Notes: generated by a model not told the origin, from the sequence alone. A stretch of 39,781 nucleotides of DNA from an uncultured Thiocystis sp. (GCF_903866365.1 NZ_CAIPNF010000072.1:1-39781); one strand, 5' to 3'. Positions 20,559-29,455 are shown, counted from the stretch's first letter. Made by a program: numbers and translations.

Positions 20559-21982
20559 TGACGACGATCCGCCGGGCGGGCCTCGTGCCGCACACTCCGG
20601 GGTCGGAACCGGCCAACCCTCTGGTTGGCGCGTGCGCCATACTGGCTCTGGCGTTGCTGGTGTCGACCTACGCGACCTTGCCAGGACTTACCGTTTTCGG
20701 ACACGACGAGGTCCACTACTACAAGGACTTCACCTTCAAGCTGAGCGAGGATGGCCGCTGGCTGAACTACCTCCTGCATGATTTCCTGCGCAGCATTCCG
20801 CCCGGCACCTGGGCAGTCATGTTGCTCGTCGCGTCCTGGCTGCTGTTCTTCCGGCTTGCTGTCGCCGCCGGTTTCGACACCGGCTACGCCGCGCTCACAA
20901 CCTCGACCATCCTGCTGGCATATCCGTTCGTGGAACAGAGCCTTTGGCCGGCGACCACGATCCCCGCTGTGGTCATCCTGTTGGGTGCCGGGATCCTTGC
21001 GGAGCGGGGTGTCCCGCATCCCTTCATCTACCTGTTGTGCGGGATGTTGCTGTTCGGCACCCTGCAAAGTTTCTACTTTCTGGTGCCGCTGCTTTTCTTG
21101 GGGCAGTTCATGACCCGGCAGAGCACCACCACCCGGCGCTGGTCGCTTTTGTTGGGTCACATGACCTGGTGGGTCATTGGGGCCGTTGTCGGTGTATTCT
21201 TCATGTCTTTCATCCTACTGCAGATGACAGGGCGCTTCGGGGTGCAGCCTGCCGCGTGGCGCCATACCCAGCCGGTACGTGACCTGGCGGGATTGCTGCG
21301 CAACATGGTCTATGTGGCGAGTGCATTCTATGAACAGGCCGCGCAGTTGTTGCGCGTGTCCGGTGCGGATGGTCGCGGGTTCGTCGCCATCCTGGCATTG
21401 GCGGCACTATTGCGTGCCAGAACCCTGTTCGGCCTGCACCCTACGTTAATGGTGCTGGCAGCGGTGGCGACGGGGTTCTTTGCCTTCTCCATCCCGCTGG
21501 CACCGCTCATCGGTAGCCGCAACCTTGTCGCCATGGCAGCGGCATTCGTCCTATCCATCGCCCTCTTGCCGGGCCCGTCGATCGCCGGCCTGAGCGTAGG
21601 TGCGCTTTTGCTGTTGGCGGTCAGTTACGGTTTCTCCGCCAACGGCACTGCTTTACTGGCCAGACACAAGGCGGAGACGCTGTATTTCTACGACAAGTTT
21701 CGGAACCTTGTTCCGGGGCAACCGGACAGCTATTCGGCCATTGCGCTGTTTGGGACTATTAGCGATGGCGCACAGGAAGCGCGGACATTCAACCAACCGT
21801 CTTACATGCATGCGGTGGCGTATGCGCTTGGCGCCCGAGAATATCGCGATTGCCGTCAGGAGGACAGCCGTTGCGACGGACTGACCGACGGCGAGCCGCT
21901 AGCGACACTGCCATTCTCCCGCGGGCAACTGTTGTTCTCTGTTGACTCGGGCAACGTGGCGATCATCCGCTACCGGGAGTGA
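20555..21982 (+). CDS. GtrC/GtrII-like polytopic glucosyltransferase (O-antigen modification)
   Basis: 475-residue protein with about ten membrane segments. The first periplasmic loop carries acidic residues (GHDEVHYYKDFTF, then EDGRWLNYLLHDFL), the pattern of GT-C enzymes and in particular of the GtrII-type glucosyltransferases that take a sugar from undecaprenyl phosphate and put it on O-antigen. The C-terminal about 100 residues form a soluble periplasmic domain with two Cys (YRDCRQEDSRCDG). Its place as third gene after GtrB and GtrA supports this job; in such operons the third gene decides linkage specificity and is poorly conserved. It starts at ATG 20555 inside the gtrA stop region. 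The family assignment is moderately sure, the acceptor unknown. Confidence 0.72.
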   Translation: MMTTIRRAGLVPHTPGSEPANPLVGACAILALALLVSTYATLPGLTVFGHDEVHYYKDFTFKLSEDGRWLNYLLHDFLRSIPPGTWAVMLLVASWLLFFRLAVAAGFDTGYAALTTSTILLAYPFVEQSLWPATTIPAVVILLGAGILAERGVPHPFIYLLCGMLLFGTLQSFYFLVPLLFLGQFMTRQSTTTRRWSLLLGHMTWWVIGAVVGVFFMSFILLQMTGRFGVQPAAWRHTQPVRDLAGLLRNMVYVASAFYEQAAQLLRVSGADGRGFVAILALAALLRARTLFGLHPTLMVLAAVATGFFAFSIPLAPLIGSRNLVAMAAAFVLSIALLPGPSIAGLSVGALLLLAVSYGFSANGTALLARHKAETLYFYDKFRNLVPGQPDSYSAIALFGTISDGAQEARTFNQPSYMHAVAYALGAREYRDCRQEDSRCDGLTDGEPLATLPFSRGQLLFSVDSGNVAIIRYRE

Positions 21983-22054
21983 CACCAGTTGGCTGGCGGG
22001 TACCGCAAGGAAAGCCCCGGCAGGGAGATGGAAGCCGCGCAGAAACCGTCAAGA

Positions 22055-22087
22055 ACCGGGGACAGACCACGGAAAACCATGGACAGA
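22055..22087. repeat. Palindromic repeat, copy B
   Basis: GGGGACAGACCACGGAAAAC followed by CATGGACAG. It shares the GACAGACCAYGG core with copies A (18477) and C (23597), here in a collapsed form with a four-base loop. It lies in the 143-base gap between the GtrC-like gene and the next membrane-protein gene. Confidence 0.6.
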
Positions 22088-22125
22088 TGAGCGAGCGCGG
22101 CGGCATCGGTGACGGCGACACATGA

Positions 22126-23553
22126 ATGAAGATCACAGCGAACCCATGGCCATGGCCATGGCCATGGGCACTCGGCGGTCTCTGTCTGCTGCTCATGGCG
22201 TGCCTGATCCTGACCGCGCCCGCGCCCTGGTTCCATGATTTCGCCGAATGGCTTTTTCAGGCTCGCATGATCGGATTGAAGCTCACGGATCCGCATAGCG
22301 TCGCGGCCTATGAGCTGGCTTCTTATCCGGTCCCCAACTCGCTGGCCATCCTGCTGCTGGCGGCCCTAACCCTGTTCCTGCCGCCACTGATCGCGGGCAA
22401 GGTCTATCTCCTGCTGCAACTCACCGCCTGGGCCTGGTTGCTGGCGAGCTATGCACGCCGTTTCGCGCCCCCCGGGAGCCGTGGCTCGGTCTTCCTGGTC
22501 TCGATCGCGATCGTCGCGCTCTCGAGTTTCTTCTGGTACGGATTCATCAGCTATCAATTCGGACTCTGGCTGCTGTTTCTCTTCCTGTACCAGTGCAACC
22601 GACCATGTCCACCCTGGGTCACCGCCGCCTTCGGGATCGCCCTGTTTCTCAGTCATGCCATGACGGCGCTTGTCTGGGGCCTGATCGTTGTGGGGCAGGC
22701 GATCGACAAAGCGCGCGACTGCGACACCGCATTCGCCGCCTCAAAAGACTCACGACTGGTCTCGGGTTGTCTCCCGCTGCTGCCCGCAGTTGGCCTGGCA
22801 AGCTGGTATCTCGCGGCGCGCCTCTTCGATAACGATCACGCCACCACCCTGGATGCGGGGATGAGCGGTCTGTTCGAAGCCATGCTATACAAGGCCGGTT
22901 ATCCCCTGATGCTCGGCAGTTTCAGAAACATCCTGCAGGCGAATGGAGCGGGCGTCTTCGAGGATTGGCCGGTGTTCTATCTCGTCGGCGCCGGGGCCAA
23001 CGCCCTCCTGGCGTTACTGCTGGCCTGCTGGGCGATCTCAGTATTGTGGAAGGCGCTTCGGCGGAAAAAGAGTCCGCCTGACGAACGGGGAAACCCCGCG
23101 CTTGCTTGGGCGGCACTGGCCCTGACAACGCTCTATCTGATCGCTCCCTATGGATTTCTGGGACTGCTGAATCCGGCCGGCCGCCTGCTGCTGCCGCTCA
23201 TTGGGATCATGCTGATTCTGGCCCCTGCGTCCAGTTTCCACTGGTGGCGCTGGGCCGCCTGGCCTGCGGCGCTCGGTCTGATCCTGAGCCTTGCGGGCTA
23301 TGGCGCGCTGGTGACAACGACCACCGAGACGGACATCGGCGCGAGTGTCAGCTTCAGGCCCGCGACAGGTCAGCTCCCCGATCGCTCCGTCTTTGCGTTC
23401 AACCAGGCACTCTATGCCGGCACCCGCTTTCCCTACTTCAATTATCGGGTTCTGGTGCATGGCCAACGCTTCGGGCAGTTGCTGGCCGGGGACTACTCTG
23501 GACTCGGCTTTCGAACCGGTCCCATCGTCCGCTATCGCGCCCACAGTGACTAA
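22126..23553 (+). CDS. Polytopic membrane protein of unknown function
   Basis: 475-residue hydrophobic protein with about ten to eleven membrane segments and a C-terminal soluble tail of about 80 residues (from about 395). I do not recognise the family. Size and layout match GT-C glycosyltransferases or polymerases such as its upstream neighbour, and the acidic first loop (APWFHDFAEWLFQARMIG) would fit, but no diagnostic motif is clear. Near the N-terminus a repeat of ATGGCC (22145-22168) encodes alternating Pro-Trp (NPWPWPWPWA), an odd feature just before the first membrane segment. No good ribosome-binding site precedes ATG 22126. It is probably part of the same surface-glycan locus. Confidence 0.7.
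   Translation: MKITANPWPWPWPWALGGLCLLLMACLILTAPAPWFHDFAEWLFQARMIGLKLTDPHSVAAYELASYPVPNSLAILLLAALTLFLPPLIAGKVYLLLQLTAWAWLLASYARRFAPPGSRGSVFLVSIAIVALSSFFWYGFISYQFGLWLLFLFLYQCNRPCPPWVTAAFGIALFLSHAMTALVWGLIVVGQAIDKARDCDTAFAASKDSRLVSGCLPLLPAVGLASWYLAARLFDNDHATTLDAGMSGLFEAMLYKAGYPLMLGSFRNILQANGAGVFEDWPVFYLVGAGANALLALLLACWAISVLWKALRRKKSPPDERGNPALAWAALALTTLYLIAPYGFLGLLNPAGRLLLPLIGIMLILAPASSFHWWRWAAWPAALGLILSLAGYGALVTTTTETDIGASVSFRPATGQLPDRSVFAFNQALYAGTRFPYFNYRVLVHGQRFGQLLAGDYSGLGFRTGPIVRYRAHSD
22145..22168 (+). repeat. In-frame hexanucleotide repeat (ATGGCC)n
   Basis: Three ATGGCC units and a fourth variant ATGGGC, read in the coding frame as Pro-Trp repeats. As a six-base unit, copy change would add or remove two residues without a frameshift. 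Confidence 0.85.
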
Positions 23554-23790
23554 ACCGCGTCTAGCAGCAGAACCGGTGACACAGCAGAACCGAATACAGA
23601 CCACGGTTTCTCTGAACGGAGGTCCAAACCACAGCAAACGGTGCATGAAAAATGCGACAACTACCTTGACATCCACCGAAGCCGGCGTGACATCTACCGG
23701 AAAATCACGGCATTTTGGCATCCATCTGTCGGCCGTGGTACCAGTGGTGCCCCAGGGTTTGCAAGGTTGCGAGAACTGACACCCGATGAC
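23554..23790. repeat. Intergenic region with palindromic repeat copy C
   Basis: The element at about 23595-23635 (ACAGACCACGGTTTCTCTG, then GGAGGTCCAAACCACAG) is a diverged relative of repeats A and B. The rest of this 237-base gap, between the convergent membrane-protein and glycosyltransferase genes, shows short open frames I cannot assign and no clear terminator. Confidence 0.5.
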
Positions 23791-26190
23791 TCAATCCAAT
23801 GCATGCCGGATTTCAAGATCCGGCAGCCCCCAACTGACCACTCCTTGATCGAATGCCCGCATGGCAAAACCTTCCGTATCCAGGTAACCACGATAGCTGT
23901 AGTCAGGGAAGAGTAATCCATCTGCATGCAACTCGGCTTTTACCAGCAACATCGTGCCACCAACCGCGTCAACCTCCACCAACTCCTGTCCGCGTAAATC
24001 GTCGAGGTAGAGCCTGCCCACCCCGCGCGGGGGTTGGATGATGCCATCCACCAGATAGTTCCAGGATTGCGCGCGAGCGCCGGGCTTATATCTGAACGTA
24101 TTCAGATCAAATGTTGGTCCACTGGACTCGAGAACGCAGTTAGGCACGACAATGGATTTGCCGGTATCGAGCAAACGGCGCAGGACATCGCTCGGGTAGT
24201 CGATCACATCGGCATCGATCCAGAGGATCCACGACTCATTCTGGTAAGCCTTCTGGAACAGTGTATTGCGGCATTTCGAGATGATGCGGCGTCGCTGAAA
24301 CTGGAGGTTTGGTAGCCAACGCGCACCCTTGATGCGAAAACCGAAATCAAGGCGGAAATAATCGATCCGGTTGAAGTGCTCAACAGACATCGCGCCATAC
24401 TCGCGCAAAAGCGCCCATGTGTCGTCGTCGCTATCACCTTCCAGGAAGGCCAGTGAGAGCTTCTCACGCGGATAATCAAGTCGCAGCAGGTTCTCGAAGA
24501 AAATTTGCACGAAACGGCCAGCATTCTTGATCGGGGTCAGAATCAGCACCGATGGTAATTCGGCAGCCCTTTGACTGTGCTCGATCAACTCCAGTCGACT
24601 GCACAGTGGCGTCTTGGAAACAGCATCCTCGGACGATGGCACCAATAATGTGTCATGCGCGTCTGTCTCAGCGCCCAGTTCCGTGGCTAGAGATGGGTGT
24701 CCGAGCGCGCGCAGATAGCCCTCTAAATCGAGTCGTTTGCGAAGTTCCTGAACAACACGTGCATAGCTTTCGTTCTCGAAACGCAGCCCCGAAGCCTGCC
24801 AATGCTGTTCGAAATGCGTTTGATCGAAAGTATTTCCGTGATGTACCACATACAAATACAGCCTCGGCTGATCGAGCAGCACGACTCGCGCGGACTGCAT
24901 CAACCTCTCCGTGACCGGCGTGTCTTCACCACGCCTGACGCCCTCCAGATAGGGCGGCAGACAGGCTTTAGCGCAGAGCAGGGAGCCTTCCCAGGCGCGC
25001 GGTACAGAGACTGCGAGCCGATCCCGCCGCGGCCACCAGATCAACCAGCGGCTCAGGATGCAGGCATCGGCCCCCAGCGCGTGGATCATGGTCAATTGAG
25101 TTTCGATTCTGGCCGGATCGTAAAGATCATCGTCATCCCATTGACAAACGTACTCGCCTCTCGCGAGCGCTACCGCCCGATTGCGGAGTTCTCCCAATGT
25201 GGCATCCTGTGATGGAAGCCGATAATAGCGGATTCGCTCGTCATTCTGCCCGAGGATCCACTGCGAAAGTTTTTCGTCCTCCCCGTCGTCCAGAATGACC
25301 AGCTCAAGCGCCGGATACGTTTGTTCCTGGAAGCAGCGAATCGCGCAAAGGGCCTGAAGCGCGCGATTCTTCGTCACCATCAGACAGGACACCATGGATG
25401 TATCGGGGGCGATCACCTGCCTCGCGTGAACGCTCATATCGGCAATGATCCTGCCTTTAAACAGCAACCTTGCCTGGGCCTGGGCGCTCGGCAGCGGAGC
25501 GCCATTCTCCGGGGCACGGTGCCAAGTGCCCGCCCAGTGGTGAATGGCATACGCATGATGAACCAGACGATGCCAGTGCTCCAGATCGAACAGTCGACCT
25601 TCCCGGCAGTCATGGGCATCGGCGGGATACACTAACTCGGCGGGCATCACCGTCACCCGACCCTGCCCAGGATCGTTATCCAGTGCACGGGTCAGGAAGA
25701 AAGGGCCCGTGGCGTCCAGTGGATCCGGTTCGTGTCGGCAGGCAGCCAATCGCCCGATCACATGATCCCAGAATGGGTGCTGGGGTCGAGAGGCCATCAG
25801 CGCATTGCAGACGATCCGACTCAACCCACGAGATAACTTGCGGTTCTGAAGCACATGGGAGGCGGGTTCCAGACCGACCAAAACCTCTTTCCCGTCGAGC
25901 AACGGCCCGAGTGGACGCAAACACTCGAAATCAAGATCCGCGTAGACGCCGCCATAATGCTTGAGCAGAAAATAACGGATGGCATCCACCCGGCAGATGG
26001 GAGTCAGGTAAGCGTCGTAGATGGTCACAAAATTAGGGTAGTGCAGCGCGAGGAAGGCACGACTGTCGGCATCGGTCCAGAGCCGGTACTCCCAGTCGGG
26101 GTGATGCGCCTGCCATGTCCGCTGAAAAACACGAAACGCATCCGGAATGTCGGTCGTTTTCCAGATCTGGTGGATGATTTTAGGAATCAT
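23791..26190 (-). CDS. Three-domain glycosyltransferase fusion (GT32-like, GT2, Anp1/GT62-like)
   Basis: 799-residue protein with three apparent glycosyltransferase domains. Residues 1-230 are GT32-like (start IPKIIHQIWKT; catalytic DxD as DLD 85-87 in HYGGVYADLDFE). Residues 265-470 are a GT2 domain (MVSCLMVTKNRALQALCAI; acidic motif DDDD 352-355). Residues 547-799 look like the Anp1/Mnn9 family (SVLILTPIKNAGRFVQIFFE, FLEGDSDDDTW, DAD 659-661 in WILWIDADVIDYP, EVDAVGGTMLLVKAE), a group best known from fungal mannan synthesis. No membrane segment or signal, so cytosolic. ATG 26190 is chosen because GT32 proteins begin at IPKIIHQ. It is divergent from the nucleotidyltransferase/PqqD/kinase operon, 89 bases apart, suggesting joint control. 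Donor and acceptor are unknown. Domain calls are by eye; the GT2 and GT32 parts are firmest. Confidence 0.85.
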   Translation of the reverse strand: MIPKIIHQIWKTTDIPDAFRVFQRTWQAHHPDWEYRLWTDADSRAFLALHYPNFVTIYDAYLTPICRVDAIRYFLLKHYGGVYADLDFECLRPLGPLLDGKEVLVGLEPASHVLQNRKLSRGLSRIVCNALMASRPQHPFWDHVIGRLAACRHEPDPLDATGPFFLTRALDNDPGQGRVTVMPAELVYPADAHDCREGRLFDLEHWHRLVHHAYAIHHWAGTWHRAPENGAPLPSAQAQARLLFKGRIIADMSVHARQVIAPDTSMVSCLMVTKNRALQALCAIRCFQEQTYPALELVILDDGEDEKLSQWILGQNDERIRYYRLPSQDATLGELRNRAVALARGEYVCQWDDDDLYDPARIETQLTMIHALGADACILSRWLIWWPRRDRLAVSVPRAWEGSLLCAKACLPPYLEGVRRGEDTPVTERLMQSARVVLLDQPRLYLYVVHHGNTFDQTHFEQHWQASGLRFENESYARVVQELRKRLDLEGYLRALGHPSLATELGAETDAHDTLLVPSSEDAVSKTPLCSRLELIEHSQRAAELPSVLILTPIKNAGRFVQIFFENLLRLDYPREKLSLAFLEGDSDDDTWALLREYGAMSVEHFNRIDYFRLDFGFRIKGARWLPNLQFQRRRIISKCRNTLFQKAYQNESWILWIDADVIDYPSDVLRRLLDTGKSIVVPNCVLESSGPTFDLNTFRYKPGARAQSWNYLVDGIIQPPRGVGRLYLDDLRGQELVEVDAVGGTMLLVKAELHADGLLFPDYSYRGYLDTEGFAMRAFDQGVVSWGLPDLEIRHALD

Positions 26191-26279
26191 GGCCCGCGAT
26201 GTCTCCGAGAGGGGATGTAAATCTTGATAGTCAAGTATCCGCCTGTCTTTGAGCGAGATACCATAGCGCAAGGTTTCTC
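26191..26279. promoter_or_regulatory. Divergent intergenic region between the glycosyltransferase fusion and the nucleotidyltransferase operon
   Basis: Must hold promoters for both directions. The only symmetry I see is a short palindrome CTTGA-TAG-TCAAG (26223-26235). AAGG at 26270-26273 serves as ribosome-binding site for the plus-strand gene. No clear -35/-10 pairs. Confidence 0.35.
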
Positions 26280-27440
26280 ATGTCCGAATCCCCGATGCAC
26301 GCACATCATTACAGCCTCTATGGACTCGTCAGCGCCCCACGACCGACTGAAGCCCGCGGGCAACGTTTGCGCGAACTCGCGAATGACGTCTGTTGGGAGC
26401 GGGTACCAGATATCGCCACCAAACAGCGCATCGGCCCCCTGATCTACTGGCATTTGCGCGAGCACGACATCCCGTATCCGAATCACATCAGACGAACGCT
26501 GGCGGCGATCTTTGCGCGGCAGAAGGCCATTGCAGCCGCCCAGACGGAAACTCTTGCCGAAATAATCGCCGCGCTGCGCGACGCCGCGATCGATTCATTG
26601 GTGCTGAAGGGTGGCGCGCTGGCTCATATCCTCTACCCCGAGCCGGGCCTGCGTCCCATGGAAGATCTGGATATCCTGGTCCCTTCCAATCAGGGCGAGG
26701 CCGCCCGCGAAGTACTCTGCGACCTCGGCTTTCACGCCCCGGCCCCGATAACGCGCTATGCACGGCTGCAACATCATTTGCCGGTCGCGCAACGGATGAC
26801 GGGCAACATCCTGGTCAGCGTCGAGGTACATACCACAGCCTTCAACCTGTTGATGGCGCACGAACTCTCCTTTTCCTCGCTCCAGCGACCACTGGTCGAT
26901 TACGTTGCGGGCGGTGAGGCGATGCAAGCGCTGGCGCCAGAGCAAATGCTCTGGATGCAATACCATGGCCTCCGTAAACTAGCCGAACCGGTTCGCTTCC
27001 TGCAACTGGCTGACCTTGTCGGACTGGTCGAGCGCTATGCCGATGTGCTCGATTGGCCGCAGTTGAGGCGGGATTATCCTGACTTATGGCATGCACTTAC
27101 CGCGTTGCACGCCTTTACGCCGCTTGGCGGCAATGCGTGCGGTCATCTCGGTCTCGATGCCGAGCGCCCACCATCCATGCGCGGAATTGGCGAGGATTAT
27201 CGGGGATGGCCACGTCATGGATTCACCCAGAAGCTCAATCCGCGGGAGCGTTGGCAACTGTTGGCCGAGACGCTGCACCCCCCGGAGTGGTGGGCGCGTT
27301 TCGTTTATGGCATACCGTCCGCACGCGGTCTCTCGGGCGTCTTTTTTCACCGCCACCCGGCCGCCTTCATTCACCAGGGGCTGCGCCGACTGTACCTGGG
27401 GCCAGTCAGCCGCGGCGCTTTTTTCAAGACAGAGATTTGA
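26280..27440 (+). CDS. Nucleotidyltransferase family protein (NTP_transf_5-like)
   Basis: 386-residue protein with a minimal nucleotidyltransferase fold. The catalytic core reads VLKGGALAHILYP (Lys110-Gly-Gly) followed by GLRPMEDLDILV with metal-binding Asp129 and Asp131, the pattern of the PF14907 group. Family members occur in bacterial clusters with PqqD-like proteins and HPr-kinase-like ATPases; their substrate is not established. The gene begins the plus-strand operon, with the PqqD-like gene starting 11 bases after its stop. It would act in the cytosol, perhaps transferring a nucleotide or sugar-nucleotide moiety to a peptide or small molecule (inference). The C-terminal 150 residues are helical with no further motif. 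Confidence 0.85.
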   Translation: MSESPMHAHHYSLYGLVSAPRPTEARGQRLRELANDVCWERVPDIATKQRIGPLIYWHLREHDIPYPNHIRRTLAAIFARQKAIAAAQTETLAEIIAALRDAAIDSLVLKGGALAHILYPEPGLRPMEDLDILVPSNQGEAAREVLCDLGFHAPAPITRYARLQHHLPVAQRMTGNILVSVEVHTTAFNLLMAHELSFSSLQRPLVDYVAGGEAMQALAPEQMLWMQYHGLRKLAEPVRFLQLADLVGLVERYADVLDWPQLRRDYPDLWHALTALHAFTPLGGNACGHLGLDAERPPSMRGIGEDYRGWPRHGFTQKLNPRERWQLLAETLHPPEWWARFVYGIPSARGLSGVFFHRHPAAFIHQGLRRLYLGPVSRGAFFKTEI

Positions 27441-27451
27441 AGAGACCCCGT

Positions 27452-27727
27452 ATGGATCCACTCTCCACCTGTTTCCAGCATCAACAACAACTTGAAGTCG
27501 AAGATACTGGAGATGAACTCCTGATCTACCGAACCGGAGATGACAGCACCTACTACCTCAACGGCACAGCCGCGCTGGTCTGGCGCCTGTGCGACGGTCA
27601 GCGTCGCGGTGCCGATATCGTCGATTTGCTGGTCGACGCCTATCCGGATGAGAGCGTAACCATTCGCTCGCAGGTGCCCGAGATTCTGCGTGAGCTGACT
27701 GAGCGCGGTGTTGTCGCATCCATCTAA
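27452..27727 (+). CDS. PqqD-family peptide chaperone (RRE-type)
   Basis: 91-residue protein matching PqqD in size and layout: ELLIYRTGDDSTYYLNGTAALVWRLCDGQR followed by a winged-helix-like helical half (DIVDLLVDAYPDESVTIRSQVPEILRELTERGVV). PqqD-like domains bind leader peptides of ribosomally made peptides and present them to modifying enzymes. With the HPr-kinase-like gene next to it, I believe this corresponds to what NCBI names the HPr-rel-A system PqqD family peptide chaperone. ATG 27452 is used; the frame is open far upstream inside the nucleotidyltransferase gene, but that part is not PqqD-like. Overlaps the following gene by 20 bases. No radical SAM gene is nearby. Confidence 0.88.
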   Translation: MDPLSTCFQHQQQLEVEDTGDELLIYRTGDDSTYYLNGTAALVWRLCDGQRRGADIVDLLVDAYPDESVTIRSQVPEILRELTERGVVASI

Positions 27728-28559
27728 TCCCGCCACCGAGCGCGTCGTCGGCTTTGCCGGCCAGCGCCTGCGTTTGCGTTCCGCGGCGCCGGAAGTGATC
27801 CAGGCTGTCGATTTCCTGTTCGCGCCACATGTCGTCGATGCCCACGCGGATGATTCTCCCGGCCTTGATGTGCATCGAACGGCGGAAGCCTACCATTTCA
27901 CTGGGCCGGGCGATTGCACGCCATCACTGGTCAGGCTGGACGTTCTGGACGTAGTCCTGTCGCAGACCATCCTCTCTCGATTGGTCGAACAGGATGCATG
28001 CCATCTCATGCTGCATGCCGCCGCGCTCGAATGCGCCGGACGCGGAATCTTATGCGTCGCGGCCGCCGGTTGTGGCAAGACGACCCTGACCGCCTGGCTG
28101 CTCGGCGATGGCTGTCGCTACCTGACCGACGAACTGGTCGCGATCGACACGGAAGTCACCATGCGCGGTCTCTCGCGCCCGCTCAACGTCAAGGCATCCG
28201 GACTCGATCTGGTTCGCGACTTCCCCTGGTTGGCGAAGGATCTGGCCCGCGCGCGAACCAGCGGACAAGTCACGCTCATTCCACGCGGGGATGCCTGGCT
28301 CTCGCCGCTACCGATCTCCGCGTTGATCTTTCCGCGTTTTACCGCCAACGCTGAATTCGCCGTTGAAGCGCTGACGGTTGGTCAGTGCGCGGCTTCTCTG
28401 ATGAGTAGCCTGCTGAATGCACGCAACCTACCCAAGCACGGGCTGCCTAGAGCGACGGCCCTGGCACGCCAAGTACCTGCGTTTGCCCTGAGGTACGGGC
28501 GACTCACCGACGTATCATCCTGGCTGGCGAATCTGTTTAACGGCCAGGAGTGTCGGTGA
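27708..28559 (+). CDS. HPr-kinase-related ATPase (HprK_rel_A-like)
   Basis: 283-residue protein resembling the C-terminal kinase half of HPr kinase/phosphorylase, without the usual N-terminal regulatory domain. It has the MLHAAALE block preceding a Walker A loop (AAAGCGKTT, 118-126), and LTDELVAID, where HprK carries its Walker B-like acidic residues. No HPr or PTS genes are nearby, so the target is probably not HPr; phosphorylation of a peptide bound by the PqqD-like partner is one idea. The start is GTG 27708 (or TTG 27711), overlapping the PqqD-like gene by 20 bases, so the two are translationally coupled. Similar kinases occur in lasso-peptide and related clusters. Confidence 0.87.
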   Translation: MLSHPSNPATERVVGFAGQRLRLRSAAPEVIQAVDFLFAPHVVDAHADDSPGLDVHRTAEAYHFTGPGDCTPSLVRLDVLDVVLSQTILSRLVEQDACHLMLHAAALECAGRGILCVAAAGCGKTTLTAWLLGDGCRYLTDELVAIDTEVTMRGLSRPLNVKASGLDLVRDFPWLAKDLARARTSGQVTLIPRGDAWLSPLPISALIFPRFTANAEFAVEALTVGQCAASLMSSLLNARNLPKHGLPRATALARQVPAFALRYGRLTDVSSWLANLFNGQECR

Positions 28560-28630
28560 CCAGGATGCGACTTGACCGGTGAATACTGAAGAGCCATCCT
28601 TGGCGCCTTGATCGTCCAACGGTTCAGGAA

Positions 28631-29455
28631 ATGCCCGTTTCCTTCATTACCACTGTTCGTGTCACCGACGAGCGACGTGCGCGCAACCTTCGCTATACGC
28701 TCGATTGGTATCAGCGGCAGTGCGATTGGGAGTGGGTCATCGTCGAGCAGGACGCCGCGCCCCGCCTGGATGAATTGCCTCTACCGGAGGGGCTGAAACG
28801 GCTCTTCGTCCTCAATCCCGGCCCGTTCAACAAGGCATGGGGATTCAATGTCGGCGTGCGCGCGGCGCGTGGCGACCTCTTGTTTTTTTGCGATGCCGAT
28901 CTGCTGGTGCCCGCATCGGCCCTGGAAACCGCAACCAGTCTCTGCACCCGCCGGGTGTTGGCGGTCAATCCCTATGAAACACTGGCCGACCTCGGCCGCA
29001 CCGAGAGCGATGCCCTGCTGGCAGGCGATGAGCCACCGCGATTCGACCGCAACGACGCCTCCGACAGACGCGGAGAGCGCGAACGGATCTGCTTTTGCGG
29101 GGGTGCGTTCATGATGCGCCGCTCGCTGCATCAGCACATGGGCGGCTTTGACGAACGCTATCTCGGCTGGGGCGGGGAAGACGACGCCATGAGCCTGCGT
29201 CTGGGGCGCACGACCGCCGAGGTGGCCGTGGTACAGGGCCGGATGGCGCTGCATTTATGGCATGCGCGCGAGACGGCGACGACCTTCGGCAACCCCCACT
29301 ATCGGACCAATCTGGAGCGTCTCGATGCCCTGCGGGCACTACCAGATAATGAATTCCGCTTCATGCGCGATGTCCAGCGCCAGCTCATGGGGTACCCTGG
29401 CAAGTACGAGCGGGAGTTGCGTCGGGGGGACGACGCGAGTCTGCCGAACGCGTAA
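28631..29455 (+). CDS. GT2/galactosyltransferase-type glycosyltransferase
   Basis: 274-residue cytosolic GT-A glycosyltransferase. The N-terminal half has FITTVRVTDERRARNLRYTL, FNKAWGFNVGVRAARGD and the DxD motif DAD (88-90). The C-terminal half has the beta-1,4-galactosyltransferase-type block GGFDERYLGWGGEDDAMSLR (171-190), which in that family (GT7 C-terminal domain) binds acceptor and metal. It lies 71 bases after the HPr-kinase-like gene, same strand. A start at ATG 28631 is consistent with the family, though AGGA lies too close to be an ideal ribosome-binding site. Likely adds a hexose or N-acetylhexosamine to the product of this locus (inference). Confidence 0.87.
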   Translation: MPVSFITTVRVTDERRARNLRYTLDWYQRQCDWEWVIVEQDAAPRLDELPLPEGLKRLFVLNPGPFNKAWGFNVGVRAARGDLLFFCDADLLVPASALETATSLCTRRVLAVNPYETLADLGRTESDALLAGDEPPRFDRNDASDRRGERERICFCGGAFMMRRSLHQHMGGFDERYLGWGGEDDAMSLRLGRTTAEVAVVQGRMALHLWHARETATTFGNPHYRTNLERLDALRALPDNEFRFMRDVQRQLMGYPGKYERELRRGDDASLPNA

